The position numbers and the translations under genes are program-made. A stretch of 64,000 nt of DNA, taken from assembly GCA_033675265.1 (NCBI GenBank), contig JAUJYZ010000325.1, positions 682,001 through 746,000 of the forward strand, written 5' to 3'. Origin of the DNA: Actinostola sp. cb2023 (taxonomy: Eukaryota; Cnidaria; Anthozoa; Actiniaria; Actinostolidae). This document shows positions 47,627 to 57,422 of this stretch, piece by piece (position 1 is the first letter of the stretch; each line of letters begins with the position of its first letter). Below the pieces are notes generated by a model. The model had not been told where the DNA came from. It saw nothing but the letters and a program-made list of their open reading frames with translations, and searched no databases.

Positions 47627-49093
47627 ACAAGACGCTCAATGAGCGTTCACTCGGGCATTATGAAAAGGAAAATGTCAGTTGCGTGAGGAAGAACCTGAAA
47701 ATGAATGCCAGTTCGTTGAAGAAAAAGAATATTTATCTATATATTTTTTGGTGTGCATAGATAACAAGAACAGTGTCAGTTGCGTGAGGAGGGACCTGAC
47801 AGTGATTGACAGTTGCGTGAAGAAAGAGAATATGTATATGTGTTTCGGTGAGCATCTCTGAATCGAACTTCCGTAACACGTGCTTGGTACTTCCAGTTGA
47901 AAATCATATTTATGGTCAGACGATTCTGATAACCTCTTTGGTTTCTTCGTTATCGCAAAGGAAATTCGGTCAATTCAATAAATCGTCGAATCAAAAAAAA
48001 TTATTTGCAATATTCTTTCATAGTTAGAAGAGCTCTTTTGTTGTACAGCATTTGTATAATGTAATTAAGGTTTAGTTGTTGGATTCTGAAATTAACGGAA
48101 TGAATGATCAAAATGAATATAAATAGCTTGAGTTCAATTGATTACCTTTGGACTTTGATGAGTTCATGTAAAGTCTGTAAAGGCCCTGTCGAAAACGCTC
48201 AACATCTTTTAGAGTGGGCCCACACGAATCGGCGTATGCGTTTGTATGTGAGAGCGTATTTAAGAGGAACTGATGGATGGCTTGCCTTGGATACAACATA
48301 ATTTCTCTTCTGCACAGGTCAACTGCTTCTTTCACTTCTAGTCGTCGAATACGATGACTTAGCAATATCTCAGTATCTGCCATGAGCGAACAAAACTTCG
48401 GATTAATTGACACGTTTGTCGCGCCATGAATATTCAACCTCAAGTGACCTCAAGTATGTTTAAAGATGTAATACAGATGTACCTCCACGAATCTTTATGA
48501 GTCATCGAGATAAATAGTTTCTCGTCACGCAACTGTCATTCTCACAATACCCGAATATACGCTCGTTGAGCGTCTTCTGCAACAGATCCCTAATAAAAAT
48601 CTAAGGAGGTTTTGATTTCGATTGTATTTCTGCCGTTCACTGACCTGTTTTGAGCGTGGAAATTCTGTTTTAAATAGCGCTTAACGTGGCGGTTCTAAAA
48701 TTAGATCGCGTAATAAATGTATGACTCAGACAAGGATCAAACAACTGTCATCGTACTGAAAAGAACACGGATTTTCGAACATTGACCTTTCTCGCCTTTG
48801 CTTTGATGTAGTTTTGAAGTACGATTTTTACGATTCCTTTTCCTTGTGAATTTTTCAAACGTGGAATAAAATAAACATTCATCGTGAGTTATTGAAAATG
48901 ATACGTCTTGAGGTTGCATAGGTCAGATGGTTCTGATAACGCCCTCACGTTTGTTTTTGTTAAACTTGAAACTCCGGATACGATTAAATACGTCGCATAC
49001 TTTCGTCATTCTTTAACCGACTAAAAAAACTACGACTACTACTACTACCGAAAAACGCATTTTCTAACTCGGGCTTCCTTCGGAAGGGCCCGA
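47627..49093 (-). mobile_element. 1.5-kb reversed Helentron-like unit
   Basis: Reversed 3' end at 47627 and reversed 5' hairpin at 49064-49092, with the (CTA)n tract just inside. The same right end may instead close the 20.4-kb block that starts at 28669. Confidence 0.6.
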
Positions 49094-49470
49094 GTAATTA
49101 CCTGGAATGATCAAACTGTTCGATACTAATTTATTATCAGCTTCAATACAGTCCAAGTTATACTGGCAGTATACATGGCGCCTGTACATTAGATGATTTC
49201 ATTTACTATATGGCCCTGAATAATGGTTTGCAATTATTAATAAGAGAAAATTACAATTCAATTGTTTTGACTATTGGATGTAGTACTATGGCCATTTATT
49301 GTACTATCGATGGTATATTGAAAATATTTGACTCCCATGCTTGAGATTCATTTGGTATGCCTCATCCTAAAGGAACTTGTAGAAGTACAAACCGTAAATG
49401 AATTAATGAATTATTTCCAAACTCTGTATAACAGTTCAAGTGTTTCATTTAAACTCAAAGGTGTAAACTA
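49094..49470 (+). pseudogene. 3' half of the transposon cysteine-protease-like domain
   Basis: Translation starts LPGMIKLFDTN, shifts frame near 49132 and continues SYTGSIHGACTLDDF ... GCSTMAIYC ... GILKIFDSHA, with a stop codon, then SFGMPHPKGTC. The FDSHA block would supply the catalytic histidine partner of the Cys at about 28521. It follows on from the 28330-28668 relic with no evident gap in the domain. With two frame changes and an in-frame stop it is dead. Confidence 0.6.
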
Positions 49471-50634
49471 GTTAGTTCTCACACCCTTTGTATGCAAGCA
49501 AAAAGAACAAAGATTATTCAAATTTGGACCTTACTACTTCGATTTGGTGCTTTGTGTGTCACCAGTACACCGATGCATAGAAAGTCATCAATACCCAGGA
49601 AGCCCGAGTGCACGCATTTATGCGTCTAGTTATAATTAAACTCACGACCAACGCCGTACAACGGTCATGTATAACTCCATCTATTGACAGAAAGCTATAT
49701 GTACAGAAGTCATGCAAACAGTCGAGCCAGTCGAGTTATTTTCAGTAGCTCATGATGGATGTTTATTTTATTCCACGTTTGAAAAATTCAGAAGGAAAAG
49801 GAATCGTAAAAATCGTTCTTCAAAACTACATCCTCAAAGCATTTAAGGCAAGCAAGGTCAATGTTCGTAAATCGTATAGCCCTTCATCTGGCAGACATAT
49901 AATCTCCCTCGTCACGCAACTGTCAGTCATTGTCAGGTCTCTCCTCACGCAACTGACATTGTCCTTTTCATTTTATATAGAACTGCCGCGTAGGCTATTT
50001 AAAACAGAATTTCCACGCTCAAAACAGGTCAGTGAACGGCAAAAATACAATCGAAATCAAAACGTCCTTAGATTTTAGGGATCTATTGCAGAAGAAGACG
50101 CTCAGTGACAAGGGAGACTATTTCGGTCGGTGACTCATAGATAAAGATCTCCGACTCTTGAAAGTACGCTGTCATACGTATTTAAACGTATTTGAGGTCA
50201 CTTGAGGTCACATCTTAATCTAACAGAAGCAGCTTTTGATTTTTAATCGATAATTCCTTTCTGATTTCGAGATAAATCGAACAAGATTTTTTAATGTATA
50301 GGCAGAGACAGCAGATTGGTCGAGCTTTGTCACATCATACTGAATCAACTGGATGTTTAAAAATACGAAGTTCTAACTCATGATGGATGTTTATTTTATT
50401 CCACGTTTGAAAAATTCAGAAGGAAAAGGAATCGTAAAAATCGTACTTCAAAACTACATCAAAGCATTTAAGGCAAGTAAGGTCAATGTTCGTAAATCGA
50501 GATCGTATAGCCCTTCATCTGGCAGACATATAGTCTCCCTCGTCACGCAACTGTCAGTCATTGTCAGGTCTCTCCTCACGCAACTGACATTGTCCTTTTC
50601 ATAAGCCCGAGTGTACGCTCATTGAGCGTCTTGT
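49471..50634. other. Helentron-derived mosaic, no gene
   Basis: Contains a divergent 3' end GCCCGAGTGCACGCATTTATGCGTCTAG at 49604-49631. Also two near-identical blocks starting CATGATGGATG (about 49751 and 50379), each running into the subterminal CACGCAACTGTCA region. The second ends with a complete 3' end at 50634. Confidence 0.6.
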
Positions 50635-51488
50635 TACTCGGGCCCAGGCCGTAGGCCGCCCGAGTTAGAAAATGCGTTTTTCGGTAGTAGTAGTTTTCTT
50701 CGGCTCAAGAATGACGAAAGTATGCGACGTATTTAATCGTATCGAGTTTCAAGATTACTCAGCAGATAAGAACAAACCACACACACAGGACTAAAGTAGA
50801 TTATGAATCTTAGTTACTCGGGCCCTTCCGAAGGAAGCCCGAGTTAGAAAATGCGTTTTTCGGTACAGGACTAAAGTAGATTATGAATCTTAGTTTTGAA
50901 AGCAACATGTCGTTAATAATCCGTTACTGAGCAGCTTCGTATTATGTCTCTGAAGCTAGAGAGCAAGGGTTTGATTTTTCAGTAGATTTTGTTTAGATAG
51001 CTAATATCGCTTTGCTTGCTGCCTGACTGTCGTAACGCGAGGGCGTTATCGGAACCATCTGACCTATGCAACCTCAAGACGTATCATGTTCGTACTCATC
51101 CGACTCATAGTCTCCCTCGTCACTCAACTGTCACTGATTGTCATGACGTCAGAGAAATGATATTGTATTGAAGAAGATGTCCTTGTTTTATTCGACGTTC
51201 GAACCGTAACTCGAACCCGAACTCGAACTCGATTCCAAACTCGACGTTTCGGGATCTGAAGCTAGAGAGGGGGCCTTTACACGAACTCATCAAAATCAAA
51301 TCAATTGAACTCAAAGTCAAAAGGTAATCAAATGAACTCAAAGTCAAAGGCAAATCAAATGAACTCGACACATACATGTATATACAGTCTCCCTCGTCAC
51401 GCAACTGTCAGTCATTGTCAGGTTTCTCCTCACGCAACTGACATTGTCCTTGTCATAAGCCCGAGTGTACGCTCATTGAGCGTCTTGT
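50635..51488 (+). mobile_element. 854-bp Helentron-like unit, head of tandem array
   Basis: Starts immediately after the 3' terminus of the preceding unit (CTTGT|TACTCGGG junction at 50634/50635). It carries a second 5' hairpin at 50816-50844 inserted in direct orientation and ends with a full 3' hairpin at 51488. Its interior is nearly the same as 53112-53706. Confidence 0.8.
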
Positions 51489-52198
51489 TACTCGGGCCCA
51501 GGCCGCAGGCCGCCCGAGTTAGAAAATGCGGATTTCGGTTGTAGTAGTTTTGTTCGGCTTCAAAATGACGAGTATGCGACGTATTTAATCGTATCCGGAG
51601 TTTCAAGATTACTCCGCAGATTTGAAAAGATAAAGGAGACACAGGACTCAAGTAGATTATGAATCTTAGTTTTGAAAGCAGCTGTAGATCTTCAAGCTAT
51701 TAAAAGGTCAGGATTCTAGTTCATCGTTCAATGACTAGAAGTGGTAAAAGGACTAGAAGCTCGCTTAAAATATATTTTTTTTTAAACAAACGCGAGGCCG
51801 TTATCGGAACCATCTGACCTATGCAACCTCAAGACGTATCATGTTCGTACTCACCGGACTAATAGTCTCCCTCGTCACTCAACTGTCACTGATTGTCATG
51901 ACGTCAGAGAAATTATATTGTATTGAAGAAGATGTCCTTGTTTTATTCGACGTTCGAACCGTAACTCGAACCCGAACTCGATTCCAAACTCGACGTTTCG
52001 GGATCTGAAGCTAGAGAGGGGGCCTTTACACAAACTCATCAAAATCAAATCAATTGAACTCAAAGTCAAAAGGTAATCAAATGAACTCAAAGGCAAATCA
52101 AATGAACTCGACACATACATGTATATACATAGTCTCCCTCGTCACGCAACTGTCAGTCATTGTCAGGTCTCTCCTCGCGCAGCTGACATTGTCCTTGT
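51489..52198 (+). mobile_element. 710-bp Helentron-like unit lacking the 3' hairpin
   Basis: Follows head to tail from the previous unit. It has the GGCC-type 5' hairpin (51490-51519) but ends at ACATTGTCCTTGT, about 30 bp before the usual 3' hairpin, where the next unit starts. CCTTGT mimics the normal terminus TCTTGT. Confidence 0.8.
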
Positions 52199-53016
52199 TA
52201 CTCGGGCCCAGGCCGCAGGCCGCCCGAGTTAGAAAATGCGGATTTCGGTAGTAGTAGTAGTAGTAGTAGTTTTGTTCGGCTTCAAAATGACGAGTATGCG
52301 ACGTATTTAATCGTATCCGGAGTTTCAAGATTACTCCGCAGATTTGAAAAGATAAAGGAGACACAGGACTCAAGTAGATTATGAATCTTAGTTTTGAAAG
52401 CAGCTGTAGATCTTCAAGCTATTAAAAGGTCAGGATTCTAGTTCATCGTTCAATGACTAGAAGTGGTAAAAGGACTAGAAGCTCGCTTAAAATATATATA
52501 TTTTTAAACAAACGCGAGGCCGTTATCGGAACCATCTGACCTATGCAACCTCAAGACGTATCATGTTCGTACTCACCGGACTAATAGTCTCCCTCGTCAC
52601 TCAACTGTCACTGATTGTCATGACGTCAGAGAAATTATATTGTATTGAAGAAGATGTCCTTGTTTTATTCGACGTTCGAACCGTAACTCGAACCCGAACT
52701 CGATTCCAAACTCGACGTTTCGGGATCTGAAGCTAGAGAGGGGGCCTTTACACAAACTCATCAAAATCAAATCAATTGAACTCAAAGTCAAAAGGTAATC
52801 AAATGAACTCAAAGGCAAATCAAATGAACTCGACACATACATGTATATACATAGTCTCCCTCGTCACGCAACTGTCAGTCATTGTCAGGTCTCTCCTCGC
52901 GCAGCTGACATTGTCCTTGTTCTTCAACCAACTGGCATTCATTTTCAAGTACTTCCTCGAACAACTGACATTTTCCTTTTCACAATGCCCGAGTGAACGC
53001 TCATTGAGCGTCTTGT
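52199..53016 (+). mobile_element. 818-bp Helentron-like unit
   Basis: GGCC-type 5' hairpin (52200-52229), TAG microsatellite (52247-52269), subterminal repeats and a complete 3' end at 53016. Nearly the same as 51489-52198 over its first 700 bp and as 35906-36721 throughout. Confidence 0.8.
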
Positions 53017-53111
53017 TCTTCAACCAACTGGCATTCATTTTCAAGTACTTCCTCGAACAACTGACATTTTCCTTTTCACAATGCCCGAGTGAACGCTCAT
53101 TGAGCGTCTTG
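52920..53111 (+). repeat. 96-bp tandem duplication of the Helentron 3' end
   Basis: Two copies (52920-53015 and 53016-53111) of TTCTTCAACCAACTGGC ... GAGCGTCTTG, each containing the inner inverted repeat GCCCGAGT and the terminal hairpin. Copy boundaries fall exactly at the CTTG|T terminus. Confidence 0.85.
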
Positions 53112-53706
53112 TTTTGAAAGCAACATGTCGTTAATAATCCGTTACTGAGCAGCTTCGTATTATGTCTCTGAAGCTAGAGAGCAAGGGTTTGATTTTTCAG
53201 TAGATTTTGTTTAGATAGCTAATATCGCTTTGCTTGCTGCCTGACTGTCGTAACGCGAGGGCGTTATCGGAACCATCTGACCTATGCAACCTCAAGACGT
53301 ATCATGTTCGTACTCATCCGACTCATAGTCTCCCTCGTCACTCAACTGTCACTGATTGTCATGACGTCAGAGAAATGATATTGTATTGAAGAAGATGTCC
53401 TTGTTTTATTCGACGTTCGAACCGTAACTCGAACCCGAACTCGAACTCGATTCCAAACTCGACGTTTCGGGATCTGAAGCTAGAGAGGGGGCCTTTACAC
53501 GAACTCATCAAAATCAAATCAATTGAACTCAAAGTCAAAAGGTAATCAAATGAACTCAAAGTCAAAGGCAAATCAAATGAACTCGACACATACATGTATA
53601 TACAGTCTCCCTCGTCACGCAACTGTCAGTCATTGTCAGGTCTCTCCTCACGCAACTGACATTGTCCTTGTCATAAGCCCGAGTGTACGCTCATTGAGCG
53701 TCTTGT
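53112..53706 (+). mobile_element. 5'-truncated Helentron-like unit
   Basis: Begins within the unit interior (TTTTGAAAGCAACATGTCG) without a 5' hairpin, and ends with a full 3' hairpin at 53706. Nearly identical to 50890-51488. Confidence 0.75.
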
Positions 53707-53707
53707 T

Positions 53708-54490
53708 ATATTTTTTTTTTCAGGTGAAGGAATGACAAAAAAATGCGAAGAATGCGATGTATTTGATCCTATCGAGTTTCAAGATTTCTCATCATAGATC
53801 TTCAAGCTATTAAGTTCAGGATTGTAGTTGATCATTCCACGATGAAGCTAAGGCGCGTTTGCTTTTGTTATAAATGAAACGACATCTTTCAGAGTGGGCC
53901 CACACGAATAGCCGTATGCTTTTGTCTGTGAAATGAGCCTGTTTAAAGCCCGTGTTTTATCGGCTGTTCTATAACGCCTTTCCACGAACTCGAACTCATA
54001 TCCAAAAATGAATTGAAAAGCAAATGAACATGACCTCGCTATGCGATGTTTGTTGCTTAATTGTAATATTACGTGTACAGTTATGTCCTTGAGTATTTAT
54101 AATTAAACTCACGACCAGCGATGTAGCAACATCTATTGACAGAAAGCTATATGTACAGAAGTCATGCAAACAATCGAACCAGTCGAGTTATTTTCAGTAA
54201 CTCACGATGGATGTTTATTTTATTCCACGTTTGAAAAATTCGTGTTCTTTTCAGTAAGATGACAGTTGTAAAGTGATCCTTATCTGAGTCATACATCTAT
54301 TAGGCGACCTAATTTTAGAACCGTTGATTTAAAACCGAATTTCCACGCTCAAAAAACAGGTCAGTGAACGGCAAAAATACAATCGAAATCAAAACGTCCT
54401 TAGATTTTAGGGATCTATTACAGAAGAAGACGCTCAATGACGAGGGAGAATTGTGTCTGACTCATAGATAAAGATCTCCGCGGACTCTTG
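53708..54490. repeat. Segmental duplication, copy 2 (partner 26545-27136)
   Basis: Direct copy of 26545-27136 with about 200 bp of extra sequence (54015-54240). The left edge lies next to the 3' terminus at 53706, suggesting it is the remainder of an interrupted unit. Confidence 0.7.
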
Positions 54491-56807
54491 TTATAATTAA
54501 ACTCACGACCAACGCCGGTCATGTATAACTCCATCTATTGACAGAAAGCTATATGTACAGAAGTCATGCAAGTCGAGCCAGTCGAGTTATTTTCAGTAAC
54601 TCATGATGGATGTTTATTTTATTCCACGTTTGAAAAATTCAGAAGGAAAAGGAATCGTAAAAATCGTACTTCAAAACTACATCAAAGCATTTAAGGAAAG
54701 CAAGGTCAATAGTTCGTAAATCGAGATCGTATAGCCCTTCATCTGGCAGACATATAGTCTCCCTCGTCACGCAACTGTCAGTCATTGTCAGGTCTCTCCT
54801 CACGCAACTGACATTGTCCTTTTCATAAGCCCGAGTGTACGCTCATTGAGCGTCTTGTTTTAATTTGCTCTCGACCATATATCCATTGTCAATGAAATAT
54901 TGTCAATGGCAATAAAGCTCGATCGAGCAAGAGCCCGCGCGCCGTAGACTAATGCATCAAACATGTAGGCAAGGTAGTGATGTAATGTGCTTATTGAGCG
55001 AGAACCGTGCAGAATACGTACACATGTAGATTGTACGTGTTGCAATGTTTCAGAGATAGATTATAAAGATAACAGTGATCTAATCTGTTTATTCAGCGAA
55101 AACCGTGCAGAATACGATTGTACGTGTTGCAATGTTTCAGAGATAGATTATAAAGATAAAACACTATGGTTTAGAATGATCATAAAGTATTGTATATGTA
55201 CAATGAAACAGTTTTTGGTTGCTCGTTGTTGCGTGACTCAAGCTCGATAGAACATGCTTTCCTTGCAATTTCAGTACTGCGAACTTTACAGTATATACTT
55301 CACTAGACGAGAAAAGATTTATATTTTGGCCCCTTGACCTCCGGTGCTTTCCCTGATTGGTTTGTGCTTTCTAATCTTTCTTGTTTTCAGTAACTCATGA
55401 TCGATGTTTATTTTATTCCACGTTTGAAAAATTCAGAAGGAAAAGGAATCGTAAAAATCGTACTTCAAAACTACATCAAAGCATTGAAGGCGAGCAAGGT
55501 CAATGCGGTTCGTAAATCGAGATCGTACATAGCCCTTCATCAGACATATAGTCTCCCTCGTCACGCAACTGTCAGTCATCATCAGGTCTCTCCTCACGCA
55601 ACTGACATTGTTTTTAAATAGAACCGCCGCGTAGCGCTATTTAAAACAGAATTTCCACGCTCAAAACAGGTCAGTGAACGGCAAAAATACAATCGAAATC
55701 AAAACGTCATTAGATTTCAGGGATCTGTTACAGAAGAAGACGCTCAATGAGCGTATAGTCGGGTATTTAATATGACAATGATAGTTGCATGACGAGAAAG
55801 ATTATTTGTATCGATGAGTATCGATAAAGATCTTCGATTGTTCGAAGACGTATATCATACGTTTTCAAACGTACTTGAGGTCACTTGTTGCATATTGATG
55901 GCGCCAGAAACGGGTACCCCGTTGAGATGACGAAGGCCTAAGCATCAACCAAACATCAGTACGCAATTCGCACTCTTAGTATTTGTTCTTTTTCAAACAG
56001 TTATAATCTATCAACACACCATGAAGAAGAGAGAAGGAGTCTTCCAGTATAAGGTCTGGGAAATCTTCACTTCACTAAATCTATTTTCTGAATGCGGACG
56101 TCCGACAAAACTAACTTTCGGCTCCAAGCAGATGTATTGTTTTTTTTTAGGCCGAATATTTTCACTCTGATTTTGACTAAAATGATATCAGAAAAGCATC
56201 ACAAGAACGAGAAGAAAGAAGTTCGCTATTGGTACTTTCTTCTTGCTGTTCTGCCTTGAACAATTAAGAAAACCATTCCGAACAATTGATGTAATCGATT
56301 TGAAAAATAGCAAATTCGATGGAAAATCAAAGGCTTTAATATAAAGTCGTGAAAATTTCGGGTTTTCCAAAAAGCCTGTTGATCAGAGCAGATACTAAGA
56401 CATAAGCCATCGTCTTCGACGACTAGAAGTGAAAGAAGTAGTTGATCTGGCCAAAAGGTAAATTATGTTGTATTCAAGACAAGCCATCCACAGTTCTTCT
56501 TAAATACGCTCTCACATACAAACCACATACGCCGATTCGTGTGGGCCAACTCTAAAAGATGTTCAGCGTTTTCGACTGGGCCTTTACACGACTGAACTCA
56601 TCAAAATTAAAGCAAATCATCTATTGAACTCTAAGTCAAAACGTAATCAAATGAACTCAAACTCAAAAGCAAATCAAATGAACTCCACACATATATACAT
56701 ATTCTCCCTCGTCAAGCAACTATGAGTCATTGTCAGGTCTTTTGATCCTCACGCAACTGACATTGTCCTTATCATAAGCCCGAGTATACGCTCATTGAGC
56801 GTCTTGT
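54491..56807 (+). mobile_element. Right end of the complex: two further Helentron 3' ends
   Basis: Complete 3' ends lie at 54858 and 56807, with subterminal CACGCAACTG motifs. 55930-56807 is the inverse copy of 29797-30890. 54860-55150 is the inverse of 33400-33640. No 5' hairpin occurs in this stretch, so these ends pair with distant starts at the left edge or with lost ones. Confidence 0.6.
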
Positions 56808-57000
56808 TTTGGGGAATAAAATACACCAAAATCAAATCACTATGAAGCTCTTACCTCAATGATACGGATATGGACTTGAGAAACGTCAGTTTTATTGTAA
56901 TCCCATGGTCTTCCTTTTCGACTGTCTATTTATAACTTTCGTGAATGTTCAAAATGTCAAAAGTTTGACCGTATTTTTAGCGTACCTTCCCATTCCTCTT
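56808..57000. repeat. Continuation of the left inverted arm beyond the Helentron complex
   Basis: Reads TTTGGGGAATAAAATACACC onward and matches 61928 back to about 61725 in inverse orientation (a few small indels). It was contiguous with 25768 before the insertion. Confidence 0.85.
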
Positions 57001-57422
57001 CTGATACGGTAAATGCGTAAAGGTTCAATAGGCCCATTTGTTTTTACGTTACTTTGTTCTTGAATTGTAGCTGTACTGTCGCAATTCTTCATTGATTAGA
57101 ACTAGACAAACAAACGTAACTTATGCAAATTACTGCAATAGGGATGATTGACAGAGCGAGAAGGCTTCCTTGAAATTTTAAGTTAGGGAAATTTATCAGA
57201 TTGATATCAGTATTAATATAATTAAATTGAAGAAAAGTAAGATAGATACCTAGCAAATCTGAGTAAAAGTCGAAGACTATATAATTTAAAACAATTTCTT
57301 TTTACTTCTGAAAAAATGGAGCTGCAAAAATGATACATAACTCCCGTCCCCAGCTACCTGGGGTGTTTTGGTCACCTTACAATAAAAACATTTAAAATCA
57401 GTTCATTATTGGAAGCTTGCTG

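Larger units (their letters stand above)
28669..49093 (-). mobile_element. 20.4-kb reversed Helentron-like insert splitting the protease-like gene
   Basis: The left boundary is a reversed 3' end (CTAGACGCTCCGTGAGCG followed by TTCACTTGGCG). The right boundary is a reversed 5' hairpin (49064-49092). Outside it, the protease-like gene stops at INRT and resumes at LPGM with no obvious loss or duplication of sequence, implying that the interval was inserted there. Inside lie at least six shorter units, an oxidoreductase gene, a LINE fragment and a putative exon. The right hairpin could instead pair with the 3' end at 47627, in which case the large block arose by stepwise insertion or rearrangement. 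Confidence 0.5.
25769..56807 (+). mobile_element. 31-kb Helentron/Helitron2-like rolling-circle transposon complex
   Basis: The left end is TACTCGGGC with a 5' hairpin (25770-25798). The right end is GCCCGAGTATACGCTCATTG AGCGTCTTGT, ending at 56807. The flanks read ACTAGT | TTTGGGG, exactly the uninterrupted sequence in the inverted paralogue at 61921-61935, so insertion was between two Ts with no duplicated target. The 5' ACTCGGGC and the 3' GCCCGAGT form an asymmetric pair, the 3' member set inward of a terminal hairpin. This is the architecture described for Helentron/Helitron2 elements. The interior is a mosaic of shorter units, duplications and foreign DNA, so it may reflect repeated nested insertion rather than one mobilised 31-kb element. 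Confidence 0.65.

Noticed and set aside
25769..56807. CRISPR-like array from regularly repeated hairpins
   Set aside because: Repeats are hundreds of bases apart, in both orientations, in eukaryotic DNA; they are transposon termini.
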